Shown here: positions 11,601 to 20,197 of the stretch, one piece after another | Position numbering within the stretch: position 1 is the first letter of the stretch | Layout: each line of letters begins with the position of its first letter | Origin: Entophlyctis helioformis | Lineage: Eukaryota > Chytridiomycota > Chytridiomycetes > Chytridiales > Chytriomycetaceae | Assembly (NCBI GenBank): GCA_025526915.1 | Contig: JAHLKH010000213.1 | Location: 1-40,671, forward strand | Direction of reading: 5' to 3' | DNA: 40,671 bases | Notes under the pieces: generated by a model | The model's input: the letters and a program-made list of their open reading frames with translations, nothing else | What the model was told of the DNA's origin: nothing | Databases searched by the model: none | Position numbers and translations under genes: made by a program

Positions 11601-13287
11601 GTCTGGAAGTGGTCCTTCCAGTAGAGGGTTGTCATAGAAGTCACTGTTGGATTGGAGTGTAAAGAGAGCAAGGACAGCCAGATCGTGTCAGTTGACTGCA
11701 AGTGTTAATGGCAATTGCACACGAGAGGGAAACTCACAAGCTTCCAAGACTATTCAGGTTGCTGAACCATGATGGCAGAGTGCCACTGAGGTTGTTGGTA
11801 TCAATGGAGCTGTATATTGGTGTAGTGTCAGCGGGTCAAGTCATGGCACGCGTTCAGACACATCATGCCACATTGTGACTTACAGGCTTTCAAGATTGGT
11901 CAGCTTCTGGAAACTGGCAGGGATCTCACCACCAAAGCCAGCGTTATAAAGAGACCTTTGGTGGCATATCAATCAAAGCCAACAGTTAATGCATGTGTCA
12001 TGAATTGAGGACGATTGGCACATGAAGAATGGAGGAAACGACAGTAACGAGCATGAGATAGTCAGCAACCTTGCCCATTGGAATCACCCTCAAAGCCAGC
12101 AGACTGCGACTCACAATTGGGTGAGTCTGGGAAAGTTCCCAATGGACAACGGGATGGGTGTAACAGATGCTCGGTCGCGGTCACGTGATCCACGTGATCC
12201 ACGTGACCGGACAGACATTGTCGGGCCGCACTGGCCGCTCTGGTTTCCCCCGTTCTTGCAGTCGTCTGCCTGCCGTTCCCCTGCGTGCATACTCACTGCC
12301 CCGAGACCAGGTCTGTGCTGCCTCCCAATGAAGTAGTCGTCTGCCCGCCGTTCCCCTGCGTGCATACTCACTGCCCCGAGACCAGCCGGCAAGCCCGCCT
12401 GGCGGCCCAGTACTACAATGGGTTTGCCGCCAAACTTGTTGCCAAAAAGGTACCTTTGGGATGCGGAAGGAAGCGAGAGAGAGATCCATGTCAGCATCAT
12501 CCCAAAGCAAGCTCAAAGGGACGTCAACGGAGCACAGAACTTACAGTGCTTCAAGCTCAGTCAGATTGGCAAAAACACCATCAGGGATCAACGTGTACTT
12601 GTTGTTGACAAGATAGCTGCTCAGAGTGGTTCATGGCATGTGCATGGCTTGAAGAGTGAGCAAGGGCAATTTCACTTGTTTCTTGTGAGTAACAGCACTT
12701 ACATTTCTTTCAGGCCAGTCAGGGCAGCAAGCTCCTTGGGGAATGCGCTGCCCTTGGTCTTGCCTTCACCATCTGGCAAGGAGCTGATGTTGTGAAAGTG
12801 CGGGATTGGGTTGGACAATGGTGGTGGACAAGGGGATGATTGACAGACGCCGATTAAGGCAGCGGCAAGAGGGATGCAGAGAGAGCAAAGCAGAGCAGAG
12901 CAGAGAGCAAGCGAGAGAGCAGAGCATGGAAGGCGGAGAGAGCGGCGTCAGTCAGCTTGGAGCAGCACACAGCACAGTGTAGACGAGCAACGATGCACAG
13001 CTTTGTAATACAACCACCATCACATGTCACTTGCTGGCTGCCGAACATGTCTTTGATGCGACAGCAGGTCCTGGTCGCAGGGAACGTGTCTGGCCAGATG
13101 CTGCTAAGGACAGCGCAGTCTTGAGCGGCCTGAAGAACAACAGACATGGCGGCAAGGGGATCCTTTGGTTTGCTTGAGGTGGATGGAGAGGGAAAGCGAG
13201 CGGGGAACAGCCCGCCTTTTTGAAGGGAAACGCCGCTGCGCAGGCTGCCGCACACAGACACAAACACAGTTGCTTCGCCATCGTCAT
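8655..13287 (-). CDS. Modular leucine-rich-repeat surface protein, GPI/TM tail; interrupted by two solo LTRs
   Basis: A start at 13287 gives a signal-peptide-like MTMAKQLCLCLCAAACAAA; the first splice is not resolved. Three N-cap exons follow the pattern DCAxL...P...CC...C...T (about 12999-13129, 11286-11420 and 10425-10555). After each cap come LRR exons of 72-75 nt, each one plant-type repeat, such as DLSNNAIEGSLPDVFDKLTSFTSL shortened here to its core NNAIEGSLPDVF. All these introns are phase 2 and mostly GTGAGT/GTAAGT to AG. Each module ends with a Cys-rich CKGTNTGICVP-like exon. The last exon (from about 9710) is a long Thr/Ser/Ala stalk ending in LVLLVAAILAPLAFF, a likely GPI signal or membrane anchor. 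Expected to be secreted and to bind an unknown ligand at the cell surface. Solo LTRs sit in one LRR exon (frame kept) and in the stalk (frame broken), so this allele may be disrupted. Confidence 0.7.
9366..9617 (-). mobile_element. Solo LTR (252 bp) in the stalk exon of the LRR gene
   Basis: On the minus strand it starts TGTAGCACTGG and ends CATCCGTTACA, so it has TG...CA ends with a short terminal inverted repeat TGTA/TACA. It is flanked by a perfect 5-bp target duplication, GTCGT on the plus strand at 9361-9365 and 9618-9622. It is nearly the same as 12159-12417. Element plus duplication adds 257 bp, which is not a multiple of three, so the Thr-rich frame is shifted unless the insert is spliced out. 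No internal retrotransposon genes are attached. Confidence 0.88.
9389..9412. promoter_or_regulatory. Three CACGTG boxes inside the LTR
   Basis: CACGTG occurs at 9389-9394, 9398-9403 and 9407-9412, exactly 9 bp apart. CACGTG is the E-box core bound by fungal bHLH factors of the Cbf1/Pho4 type. The array is conserved in the second LTR at 12182-12205. A role as the element's enhancer is inferred. Confidence 0.45.
9790..10180 (-). repeat. Tandem module copy 1 within the LRR gene
   Basis: Matches 10683-11073 at a constant offset of 893 bp, with high similarity through exons and introns. It includes the exon with core NNKLTGPIPKTLAQL, the exon with core NNDIEGPLSDVF and the introns between them. 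The intervening cap exon is also repeated but more diverged. The copies arose by tandem duplication or were homogenised by gene conversion. Confidence 0.85.
10683..11073 (-). repeat. Tandem module copy 2 within the LRR gene
   Basis: Partner of 9790-10180. Both copies share the same unusual exon end: the 72-nt LRR exon is followed by AT instead of the GT donor (here at 10856-10855 on the minus strand, in copy 1 at 9963-9962). Confidence 0.85.
12159..12417 (-). mobile_element. Solo LTR (259 bp) inside an LRR exon
   Basis: Second copy of the same family. On the minus strand it starts TGTAGTACTGG and ends CATCTGTTACA. The perfect 5-bp target duplication is ATGGG on the plus strand at 12154-12158 and 12418-12422. 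It splits an LRR exon (12115-12453) between KPI and PLSIGNF. Element plus duplication is 264 bp, which keeps the frame and has no stop, so the exon could be translated with 88 extra residues. It contains an internal direct repeat of about 55 bp built around CCGTTCCCCTGCGTGCATAC. Confidence 0.9.
12182..12205. promoter_or_regulatory. Three CACGTG boxes inside the second LTR
   Basis: CACGTG at 12182-12187, 12191-12196 and 12200-12205, with the same 9-bp spacing as in the other LTR. The flanking bases GGT...ACC make the outer ends of the array complementary. Confidence 0.45.
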
Positions 13288-14399
13288 CTGCTCTCATCCG
13301 CCCTTCATCGCCAATGGAATAATGTCTGAAACGCGCGATATTGGATGCGGCGTTCAAGGCTGCAGACAGAAGGCAGCGTGCATACACATGGGAGTGTTTG
13401 GGCTTGCTGGGAAGCTGTGGTCTGCCAGCGTGTGCTGGCCAGTGTCTCGTGGCGACTGCTCGCTCACAGCAACAGTCGCTGTCAGCGTTCTTGTGAAGCC
13501 ACGAGCAAGCTTGCTCAAAGTTGGCCGCAAGTCATGAGCCACAGACACACGGGTCTGAGGACACATGGCATCAAACTTTGCCTTTTGACTGCGCCAATGC
13601 CCTCAACGACACGACCGTATTGCTTGGCAGGTGCATGCCTGCCAGCTTCACATCACAATGATCCTGTTCAAGGAGTGGCTGACCGTGCACTGCTCAAGAC
13701 CTCCAGCATCGACTGAGCGTCGACAGAGCAAGGATAGACTGGCAGGCATTGTGTTCCAGCTAGAGGCATGTCATTGTTGGATGGATGCCTGGCTGCGAGT
13801 GCGGGCAACAGCGTCCTTGTGGATCACCTACGCGTTGCAGTGGCAGCCAGCCACTCGACCAAAGCCAACAGCAGACAGTCATGGCCGCGTGTGCTTGCTC
13901 AACCTTGGTGCACCAGGCTGCAACCAGGCGTGTCTGTGACTGCTGTGTATCGCTCAACCAGCCCTTCATTGACCTCTGTGGTCCTCTATCAACCAAGACG
14001 CAACAGCCAAGACGGTTGCTCTGCTGATGGCAGTGCTCGCACTTGCACTCGTACACTTGTCCAGACTGCACACCATTCGCAGAGCAGCCATGCCAGCCAT
14101 CCACAACATCGTCAAAGGCACCAATGCCGTACCGCACGCTAATCTGGTTGTGATGGCGTCCTCTCTCGCCATCCGAGTGTCTGCTGCGAGGGCTCTGTGG
14201 CCAGTGGTTCCCATCCTGCTCATGCAGACTGTGCGATTCTGCTGGTGTGCCAGGTTGAGAACGACAGCACGAGTCCCATCGACTCGGTGTCTCCAAGCTG
14301 GCCACTGCATCGCATCCGTCGCATGGCACAGTCCACGGCGACCACGAAAGAGCGGCTTGATGATAAGATCCAGCACCGTCTTGCTGCCAGTCATGCTGC
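13288..14399. other. Gap between LRR gene start and gypsy remnant
   Basis: No gene recognised. Overlapping ORFs of 100-250 codons exist on both strands, but none shows a domain or convincing composition. The left part should contain the LRR gene promoter. The part just before 14400 may be decayed retrotransposon RNase H sequence, but no RNase H motif could be read. Confidence 0.4.
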
Positions 14400-15675
14400 T
14401 GTTGCTGCCGCCGCCGCTCGACGGTGGATGTGCTTGCCCTGACGACGGTCACCTCTGGCATCGCTGCTTGCATCCGTCCGCTGTTTGTTGCCGACCCGTT
14501 CCTGCTCAACGTCGCTCGCTGGAAGGCTGATCCTACTGGTGCTGCCGCACATGAGCGTCAGTTGGCCGCCAAGCTCGAGCTGGTCGACGGCCTGTGGTTC
14601 TACGAGGGCCGCATGTACATACCCGACGGTCAAGTGCGTACCGACCTGCTCACCTTGGCCCACGAGCCGCCTCATGCTGGCCACCAGGGCCGCGAACGAA
14701 CATACGGCCGTCTGCGTGCGCACTAATACTGGCCGGACATGGCCTCGTCGGTCGGCCGCTTTGTGGGCTCGTGCGACGCCTGCCAGCGGTTCAACTCGTC
14801 GACGCAGGCGCCTGCCGGTCTGCTGCACCCGCTGCCCATCCCTGCCGACCGCTTCCAGTCTGTTGCGTGCGACATTGCCTTCATGCCCATGTCGGACGAG
14901 GGCAACGACGCTGTGTTTGTTGTTGTGGATCGCCTGACAAAGCTTGTCAAGTGCGTGCCGACGCGACGCGATGCGACTGCCGAGGATCTTGCCGCGCTGT
15001 TCCTCAACCGATGGGTGCTTGCTGGCCACGGCCTGCCGTCGTCTATCGTCTCGGACCGCGACGCTCGCTTCCTGTCTGCCTTCTAGACGGCGCTCTGTGC
15101 GGCGCTGGACATTGAGCAGGTCATGGCAACGGCTCGCCACCAGGAGACCGACGGCCAGTCCGAACGCACCATCCGCACGCTCAAGGACCTGCTGTCCAAG
15201 TACGCCAACCACCGCGGCAGCAACTGGGAGCACATGCTTGATGTTGCTGTCCACGCCCTCAACTCTGCTCCAAGCGCATCGACTGGCTATGCTCCGTACT
15301 TCCTCGCCTTTGGTCTCGAGCCTCGCACGCTGCCACACGAGCCTGCAGTATCATCGCCGCCTGCTGTCCGCGTCCTGCTCGCTGCCATTGACAAGGCTCG
15401 CGTGGATGCCACAGCCAACCTGACCAAGGCTCAGGAACAGCAGAAGCGCAACGCCGATCGCCACTGCCGGGATGCTCCTGCCTACGCTGTCGGCGGCATG
15501 GTCATGCTGCAAGCCGCCGGCATTGTGTTGTCCACCGACACGCATCGTCCCAATGCGTTCCTGCCCAACTGGCTGGGTCCATTCCTGATCACAGAGGTCA
15601 ACGCCGCACTGGATGGTCTCAACTGCAAGCTGGCTATGCATCCGACCATGCACCGTCTGCATCCGTGGTTCCACA
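14400..15675 (+). mobile_element. Ty3/gypsy retrotransposon pol remnant (integrase), inactive
   Basis: One frame runs through the fragment with two stops, TAA at 14724-14726 and TAG at 15084-15086. In order it shows the spacer after RNase H (LVDGLWFYEGRMYIPD), the integrase zinc-binding H-H-C-C region (HEPPHAGH then CDACQRF), and the catalytic core: Asp in CDIAFM, Asp in SDRDARF, and Glu in HQETDGQSERT. The C-terminal tail follows (LPNWLGPF, then PTMHRLHPWFH). Protease, reverse transcriptase, RNase H, gag and LTRs are missing. The 3' end is cut at about 15675, where AT-hook gene sequence starts. It is a dead copy. Whether it belongs with the nearby solo LTRs cannot be told. Confidence 0.9.
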
Positions 15676-16049
15676 GCAGGCTCACCGGCCGCTGCAGTGT
15701 CGCTCTTTCGTGGACGACCACGACCGCGCTTGGCAGGAGCGATAGGAGTCAGAGTCGGCATGTCTGCATTGGACTCTGTCGCGCTTGTTGTCTGCGCGTT
15801 CGTCTGTGTGCTTGGAAGCAGATCAAGTCGTGGCGCAGTGGCAGCAACGGTTGGCGATGACGCTGCCAGGTACTTTCCGGTGAGCTTCGGCGGCTTGCGG
15901 ACGAGCAGGAGCGGATTGTGTGCCTGCACCATTTGCGGCGGCTGGTCCTCGAGCTGCTCTGTCTGCTTCATGGCTGCTGCTGCTGCTGCGGGCTCGTCGT
16001 CTGCGGGGCTGTCTCTGGCTGGCTTCTTTGCGGTGAAAAGTCGCTTCAT
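15351..16049 (-). CDS. Chimeric ORF: vWA N-terminus fused in frame to an AT-hook segment
   Basis: Starts at the same ATG as the vWA gene (MKRLFTAKKPARD, mirrored from 457) and keeps its first 63 codons and 5' region unchanged. After GKYLAA the frame continues as SSPTVAATAP, the AT-hook gene's own frame, through one hook KRGRGRPRKSD. It then enters sequence antisense to the gypsy integrase and stops at 15351. The vWA domain is missing. The junction lies at about 15861 with a 3-bp overlap (GCG) between parents. It keeps an intact promoter copy, so it could be expressed as a protein of about 232 residues. Equally it may be a non-functional rearrangement scar. Confidence 0.45.
   Translation of the reverse strand: MKRLFTAKKPARDSPADDEPAAAAAAMKQTEQLEDQPPQMVQAHNPLLLVRKPPKLTGKYLAASSPTVAATAPRLDLLPSTQTNAQTTSATESNADMPTLTPIAPAKRGRGRPRKSDTAAAGEPAVEPRMQTVHGRMHSQLAVETIQCGVDLCDQEWTQPVGQERIGTMRVGGQHNAGGLQHDHAADSVGRSIPAVAIGVALLLFLSLGQVGCGIHASLVNGSEQDADSRRR
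15676..15860 (-). pseudogene. AT-hook gene fragment (third copy)
   Basis: About 185 bp matching the AT-hook gene from SSPTVAATAP to the segment after the first hook, with a short deletion near its end (GEPAVEP against GQPGVEPAVKRG). It is bounded on one side by the vWA N-terminal duplication (15861) and on the other by the gypsy fragment (about 15675). By itself it is a fragment. It forms the middle of the chimeric ORF. Confidence 0.85.
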
Positions 16050-16505
16050 GGCTGCTGGTTTGCACGGTGAGTTTGTCAAGATTTGCCGTTCGCCGCTGTG
16101 CACCAATGGCAAGGCAGATTTGCACGTGGCTGTGTGTCGTGGCCGACCATCTCCAGCAGCCATCATCGACGGATGGGCAGCCAAGCCAGTCGGACAGACG
16201 ACTGCCATGCCGTGCAATCATTGTACATCAACTGCTGCTGCTGTTCGCTGTTTGCTGCCGCACATCCGTCTGCAACAGTCGCGCATGATCAGCCTACTTC
16301 ACATGCACACACCAGATGCACTTGAACAGAAGAGAAGGAACAAGACAAGAGAGTAGAGTACACATTCTGCATGGTTCATTTGCTTGGCCAAAACAGGACA
16401 GGCAGACACGCCACGCCAAACAGTCGTTGTACAACAGAGACAGACAACCGCCAACGGCGAGATTACTCCATAAAGTCCTCAATGGGACGGCCAGTGCACC
16501 AGAAG
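15861..16505. repeat. Right arm of the 645-bp inverted repeat
   Basis: Reverse complement of 1-645 with no net indel. It contains the last codons and stop of the OPT gene, the OPT-vWA spacer and the truncated vWA 5' end. The match should continue beyond 16505 into the OPT gene, but its partner lies outside the window. Confidence 0.93.
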
Positions 16506-18816
16506 TCGATGGGGTAGGCGTTGAGGGCAGTGACCGGGGGAGGGTAGTAGATCGAGAGGACAGTCGACAGAATGACGGCGATACCAGATCCGGCGTCGAT
16601 GGCAGCAGCCAGGACGTAGTTGTACTTGACCCACCAGGCGTACGAGTACGTGAAGATGCCGTACATGAAGATGGTCGACACAATGAACTGCGACGTGATC
16701 GACGAGAGCACAGAGCCAGAGCGGGCGGGGTAGGCCATGAGCGGGAAGTGGATGAAGCGCCAGTACGGGTGGGGGTACACCTTGTTGCCGAGCCACGGGA
16801 GGACGGGGAGGATGAAGCCGAACAGGTAGCCGAGGTTGAGGCCAAAGTAGGGACCCTCGGGACCAAAGAAGCGGGCAGGGCCAATGGCACCCCAAATGGC
16901 ACCAGCGTTGAAGAAGGTGGTGTGGCCGGGGTAGGTCCAGTCCTTGGTCTCGAGCGGGAAGTAGCCAATGACGATCCACACGGCGGCCGTGTTGCAGAGC
17001 GCGCCAATGATGGTGCCGTACAGCTGCGAGAACACCATGTGGAGCGGGTTGATGTGGAGGTAGTGGCCGACCTTGAGGTCAGACGACAGGTCGAGCGCCT
17101 GGATCATGATGTTGTAGCCGTACGACTTGAACGACATGTTGGGCACGGTCGAGCCGGGCGAGAGGAGACCCATGACAATCTGCGTGACAATGTTGAGGCC
17201 GAGCTGCTGGCCGACGAGGCCTGGATGATGCCGTACGGGATCGTGAACACGAAGCCGAGAGCGAGACCGAGGAGGGTACCCCACCACTGGAGACGGAAGG
17301 GAGTGAACAGGCCGACCATCATCTGGATGACGAGCCACACGGCGAGCCAGCAGAGGTACATCCACTCGGGAATGTCGGGGTACGCCTTCATGAGCGTGTT
17401 GTGGATGTCGGGGGTCTCCTCGTCAACCTGGTTAATCATCTCCTTGGTCTGGCGGACAATGTCCTTGTAGTACCACAGAGCAACGTGCGAGACACCGCAG
17501 GTGAGGGCAAGGAACGAGAGCGCGTACGTCATGGCAAAGTGCTCGGTGAGGTAGATGGGCTTGACGCGGTCGAAGGCGGTCTGGTTGAGGTCAAAGTTGG
17601 TGCGGTCGTAGAACGTGGTGGCGCGGACCTGGCGACCCTGGCGCGAGAACAGGGCAGGCGAGTTGGTGCGGGGGAAGGGAGTGTCGTCCTCGTACGTGTA
17701 AATGTTCTGGAGCTCGGTGGGGCGCTTGAACAGGTTGTTGTAGTACGCAAGGGGCACAATGATCCAGATGACCACAATGTTGGACACGAACACGTTGACC
17801 GAGGCCCACCACGGGATCGAGAGCGTGCCGGTACCGATGATGGTGGGGTCGAACGACAGCGAGAGCATGCCGACACCCATGTTGGGCGACGCAGAGCCGA
17901 GGTAGCGGATCGTCTTGCTGTTGGACATCCAGCACAGGATCGAGATGGCCTGCACGACACCGGCAAAGTACGACGGGAACCACTGCCAGATGAACGCAAA
18001 CGTGAGCGACAGCCAGAAGAAGGCGTAGCGAGAGAGACCGCCGGCCTTCTTGGACTCCTCAGACTCCTCCTCGGCCTTCTCGTGGAAGGCAACGAAGAGA
18101 GCGACCGTGGGCAGGATCGTGGGCCAGTACATGGCGGCGGGGCGGACGAGGAAGCGGCGGGTCATGCCGGCAAGACCGTAACCGATCATCTGGGTCGAGA
18201 GCACAAACAGGAGAGCGTTCCAGAAGGTGACGTTCTGGTCGTTCTGTTGGATGGGAGGCGAGTGGTGGATGTGCGGATGCATGTCGGCGCAGAGGTCAGT
18301 CGCTTGCAAACAAGCAGCACATGGTGCACAACATCAATGCACACAGCACCAAAGAGAACGCACCATGAACTTGGGGAACTTCTGGGCAATGACGTTCTCA
18401 ATACCGTACGGCTGGCCACCGGCGGCACCGGCGATCGTGTAGACGAGGACGTGCTCCTTGATGGTGAACGGGCCGGGGTTGAGGATGCCGCGGGGCAGCA
18501 CCTTGGAGAAGAAGATGCCCATGGGGTACGACAGCAGAGCGGCAACGACGTTGGTGATGCCGAACGGGTTGGTGCGGAACGAGAAGATACCGTTGCAGAG
18601 ACCAAGGAACACGGCAAAGATGGAGCCGAGGAACACCATGCGGATGGTGAGCGACGGGGCAGACGGGTCGTCGGTCTCGGGGACAATGCCCTTGGTGTAC
18701 TGCTGGGCGTACACGGCATCGATGGCCTCGATGTCGTCGGTCTGGGCCATGAGCTGCTTCTCGTGCTCGAGCTCGCTCTTGTAGGCGACCTTTTCGTCGG
18801 TCTTGGTGTCTGCCAT
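16463..18816 (-). CDS. OPT-family oligopeptide transporter, with a frameshift in exon 2
   Basis: Proton-coupled transporter of the OPT superfamily, which imports small peptides, glutathione or metal-chelate compounds. Exon 1 is 18364-18816 (151 codons, phase 0). A 120-bp intron (GTGCGT to CAG) is followed by exon 2, 18243 down to the TAA at 16463. The start is MADTKTDEKVAYKSE. Family signatures are NPFGITNVVAALLSYPMG and NPGPFTIKEH, then many hydrophobic spans, VPNMSFKSYGYN and SDLKVGHYLHINP. The frame changes at 17211-17224: IPYGIIQ is read in one frame and GQQLGLNIVTQIVMGLL, which should follow at once, in the next. One base appears missing. Total length without the shift is about 744 aa, normal for the family. 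It could be a sequencing error or a real lesion. A partial second copy lies at 1-43. Confidence 0.87.
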
Positions 18817-19627
18817 GTCTAGGAGAAGCGGACGGGGATGGATTGGACGGAAGGGGTGGGGGCAGCTGGCCCTTTTGTAGCTGCGCCGGTCTGAGCTGCG
18901 GGCTCGTGTGCTGCCGCTCTCCTGTTCTGTGCCGCTGTGTTGTGTCGCTCGAGTGGCGGCACTTTGGCCATATTTTCGCTGCTTGGCCGGTAGTTTGCCC
19001 CTCTTCTCTCCACGCGGTCGCGAGCGGAAGTCCCGCCGCGTGGGTTGCTCCACATGGACGCATGGTTGCGTGACCTGCTCCACATGGGCACAGTGTTGCG
19101 TGATCCGCGCAAACTTTCACGGGACCGTCGTGGGAGTCGCCAGAGCAGCGGATGCGAGTGCGAGTGCGAGTGCGAGTGCGATAGCATGGACGGCGGCGAT
19201 GGCGTTTGGCGTGGAGCCGCCCTCCTCGTTTGGCGTTTGCACGGCAGCCGTTGTGGCGGCGGCAGCTGGGCACGATGTGTCTGTTTGTGCTGGCCGTTGC
19301 AGCAGCCGTGTGTGCACCAGCGCAGTGCCGCTCACCGCACACTCTGCTACAGAGACAGCCTGCTGGACAAGCACAGCGCTGCTCACTGCACACTCTGACT
19401 GCCAAGCTGCTGCAGCCGAGCAAGCAGCAGCAGAGCAGCAGCCGAGCAAGCTCAGCAATATCGGGCGGAGGCAGCAACAGCCCAGCTTGTGCATCGCCTC
19501 GCTCCTCGATCCACAATGGCTCGTGCAGCCGAGCATCGTCTGTGCATCGCGCCAGTCGGAATGAGTCAACTTGGTGTTGTGTGCACCACGCGGCCATCCA
19601 CGCGGCCATCCACGCGGTGTTCATCCT

Positions 19628-19690
19628 CGGATATTCCGCACCCACCTGCGGATATTCCGCACACACTCTGGGATTATCCGCCGTGCAAAC
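19628..19690. repeat. Three 21-bp tandem units carrying CGG-N5-CCG
   Basis: CGGATATTCCG occurs at 19628-19638 and 19649-19659. A degenerate GGGATTATCCG follows at 19670-19680, exactly 21 bp apart each time. CGG-N-CCG inverted triplets are the usual target type of fungal Zn2Cys6 activators. Lying between two divergent genes, these could be real operators, but function is inferred. Confidence 0.5.
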
Positions 19691-19999
19691 GTCTGCTTGG
19701 CTGTGTGCGAGAGTGGCGCAATCGCTATCGGGCTCTGTCGACTGCCTCGCTCGCTCATGTCTGCCTGCCTCGTCTGCCGATAGTCGAGCCAGCAGTGCAC
19801 GCCAGCTGTGCACGCCAGGTGTGCACGCCAGAGTCGGCTCGTTGGCTGCATCGTCAAGGCGGTCTGCCCGTCGAGAGCATCGCCTCAGACTGCGACAGCA
19901 GCACACACCAACCGACAGCAGCAGCATCCGATGCATGACTGGCGGCTACTGTTGATGCCACCGCCCTGAGTGGCCAGCCAGTGTGCCACTGAAGCCAGC

Positions 20000-20052
20000 A
20001 GGCAGGCAGGCAGACACAGACAGACGGGCAGGCAGGCAGACAGACAGACAGC
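20000..20052. repeat. GGCA/GACA tetranucleotide microsatellite
   Basis: Imperfect run of GGCA and GACA units within the presumed 5' region of vWA paralog 2. Confidence 0.8.
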
Positions 20053-20197
20053 CGGCCACTGTCGACCAGATCGCACTGCCTGCCAGGTGCGAGCACCAAC
20101 CACAGCGACCTCTTGGCCATCTGCTGCCCAGATCTGCCTCGCACGACGACTTGGCTTGACGCCACACACACACCAACCAACGCCACCACAGCACGCA

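Larger units (their letters stand above)
18817..20197. promoter_or_regulatory. Divergent intergenic region between OPT gene and vWA paralog 2
   Basis: No gene recognised in this 1.38-kb region, which must hold both promoters. It contains a 30-bp direct repeat (19047 and 19077, core CTCCACATGG), a GAGTGC hexamer run (about 19148-19179), a CGCGGCCATCCA repeat (about 19588-19618), a 21-bp repeat with CGGATATTCCG (19628-19680) and a GGCA/GACA microsatellite (about 20000-20052). Confidence 0.5.

Noticed and set aside
12111..12500. Stand-alone ORF containing RDRDRASV-like residues, repeated at 9375-9503
   Set aside because: It is the translated solo LTR within an LRR exon, not a separate gene.
14391..15338. 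315-codon minus-strand ORF over the retrotransposon
   Set aside because: Antisense shadow of the integrase frame, which shows clear catalytic motifs on the plus strand.
16463..17224. Separate downstream gene instead of an OPT frameshift
   Set aside because: The two frames together give one continuous OPT protein of normal length, and no start codon or promoter is expected inside the membrane domain.
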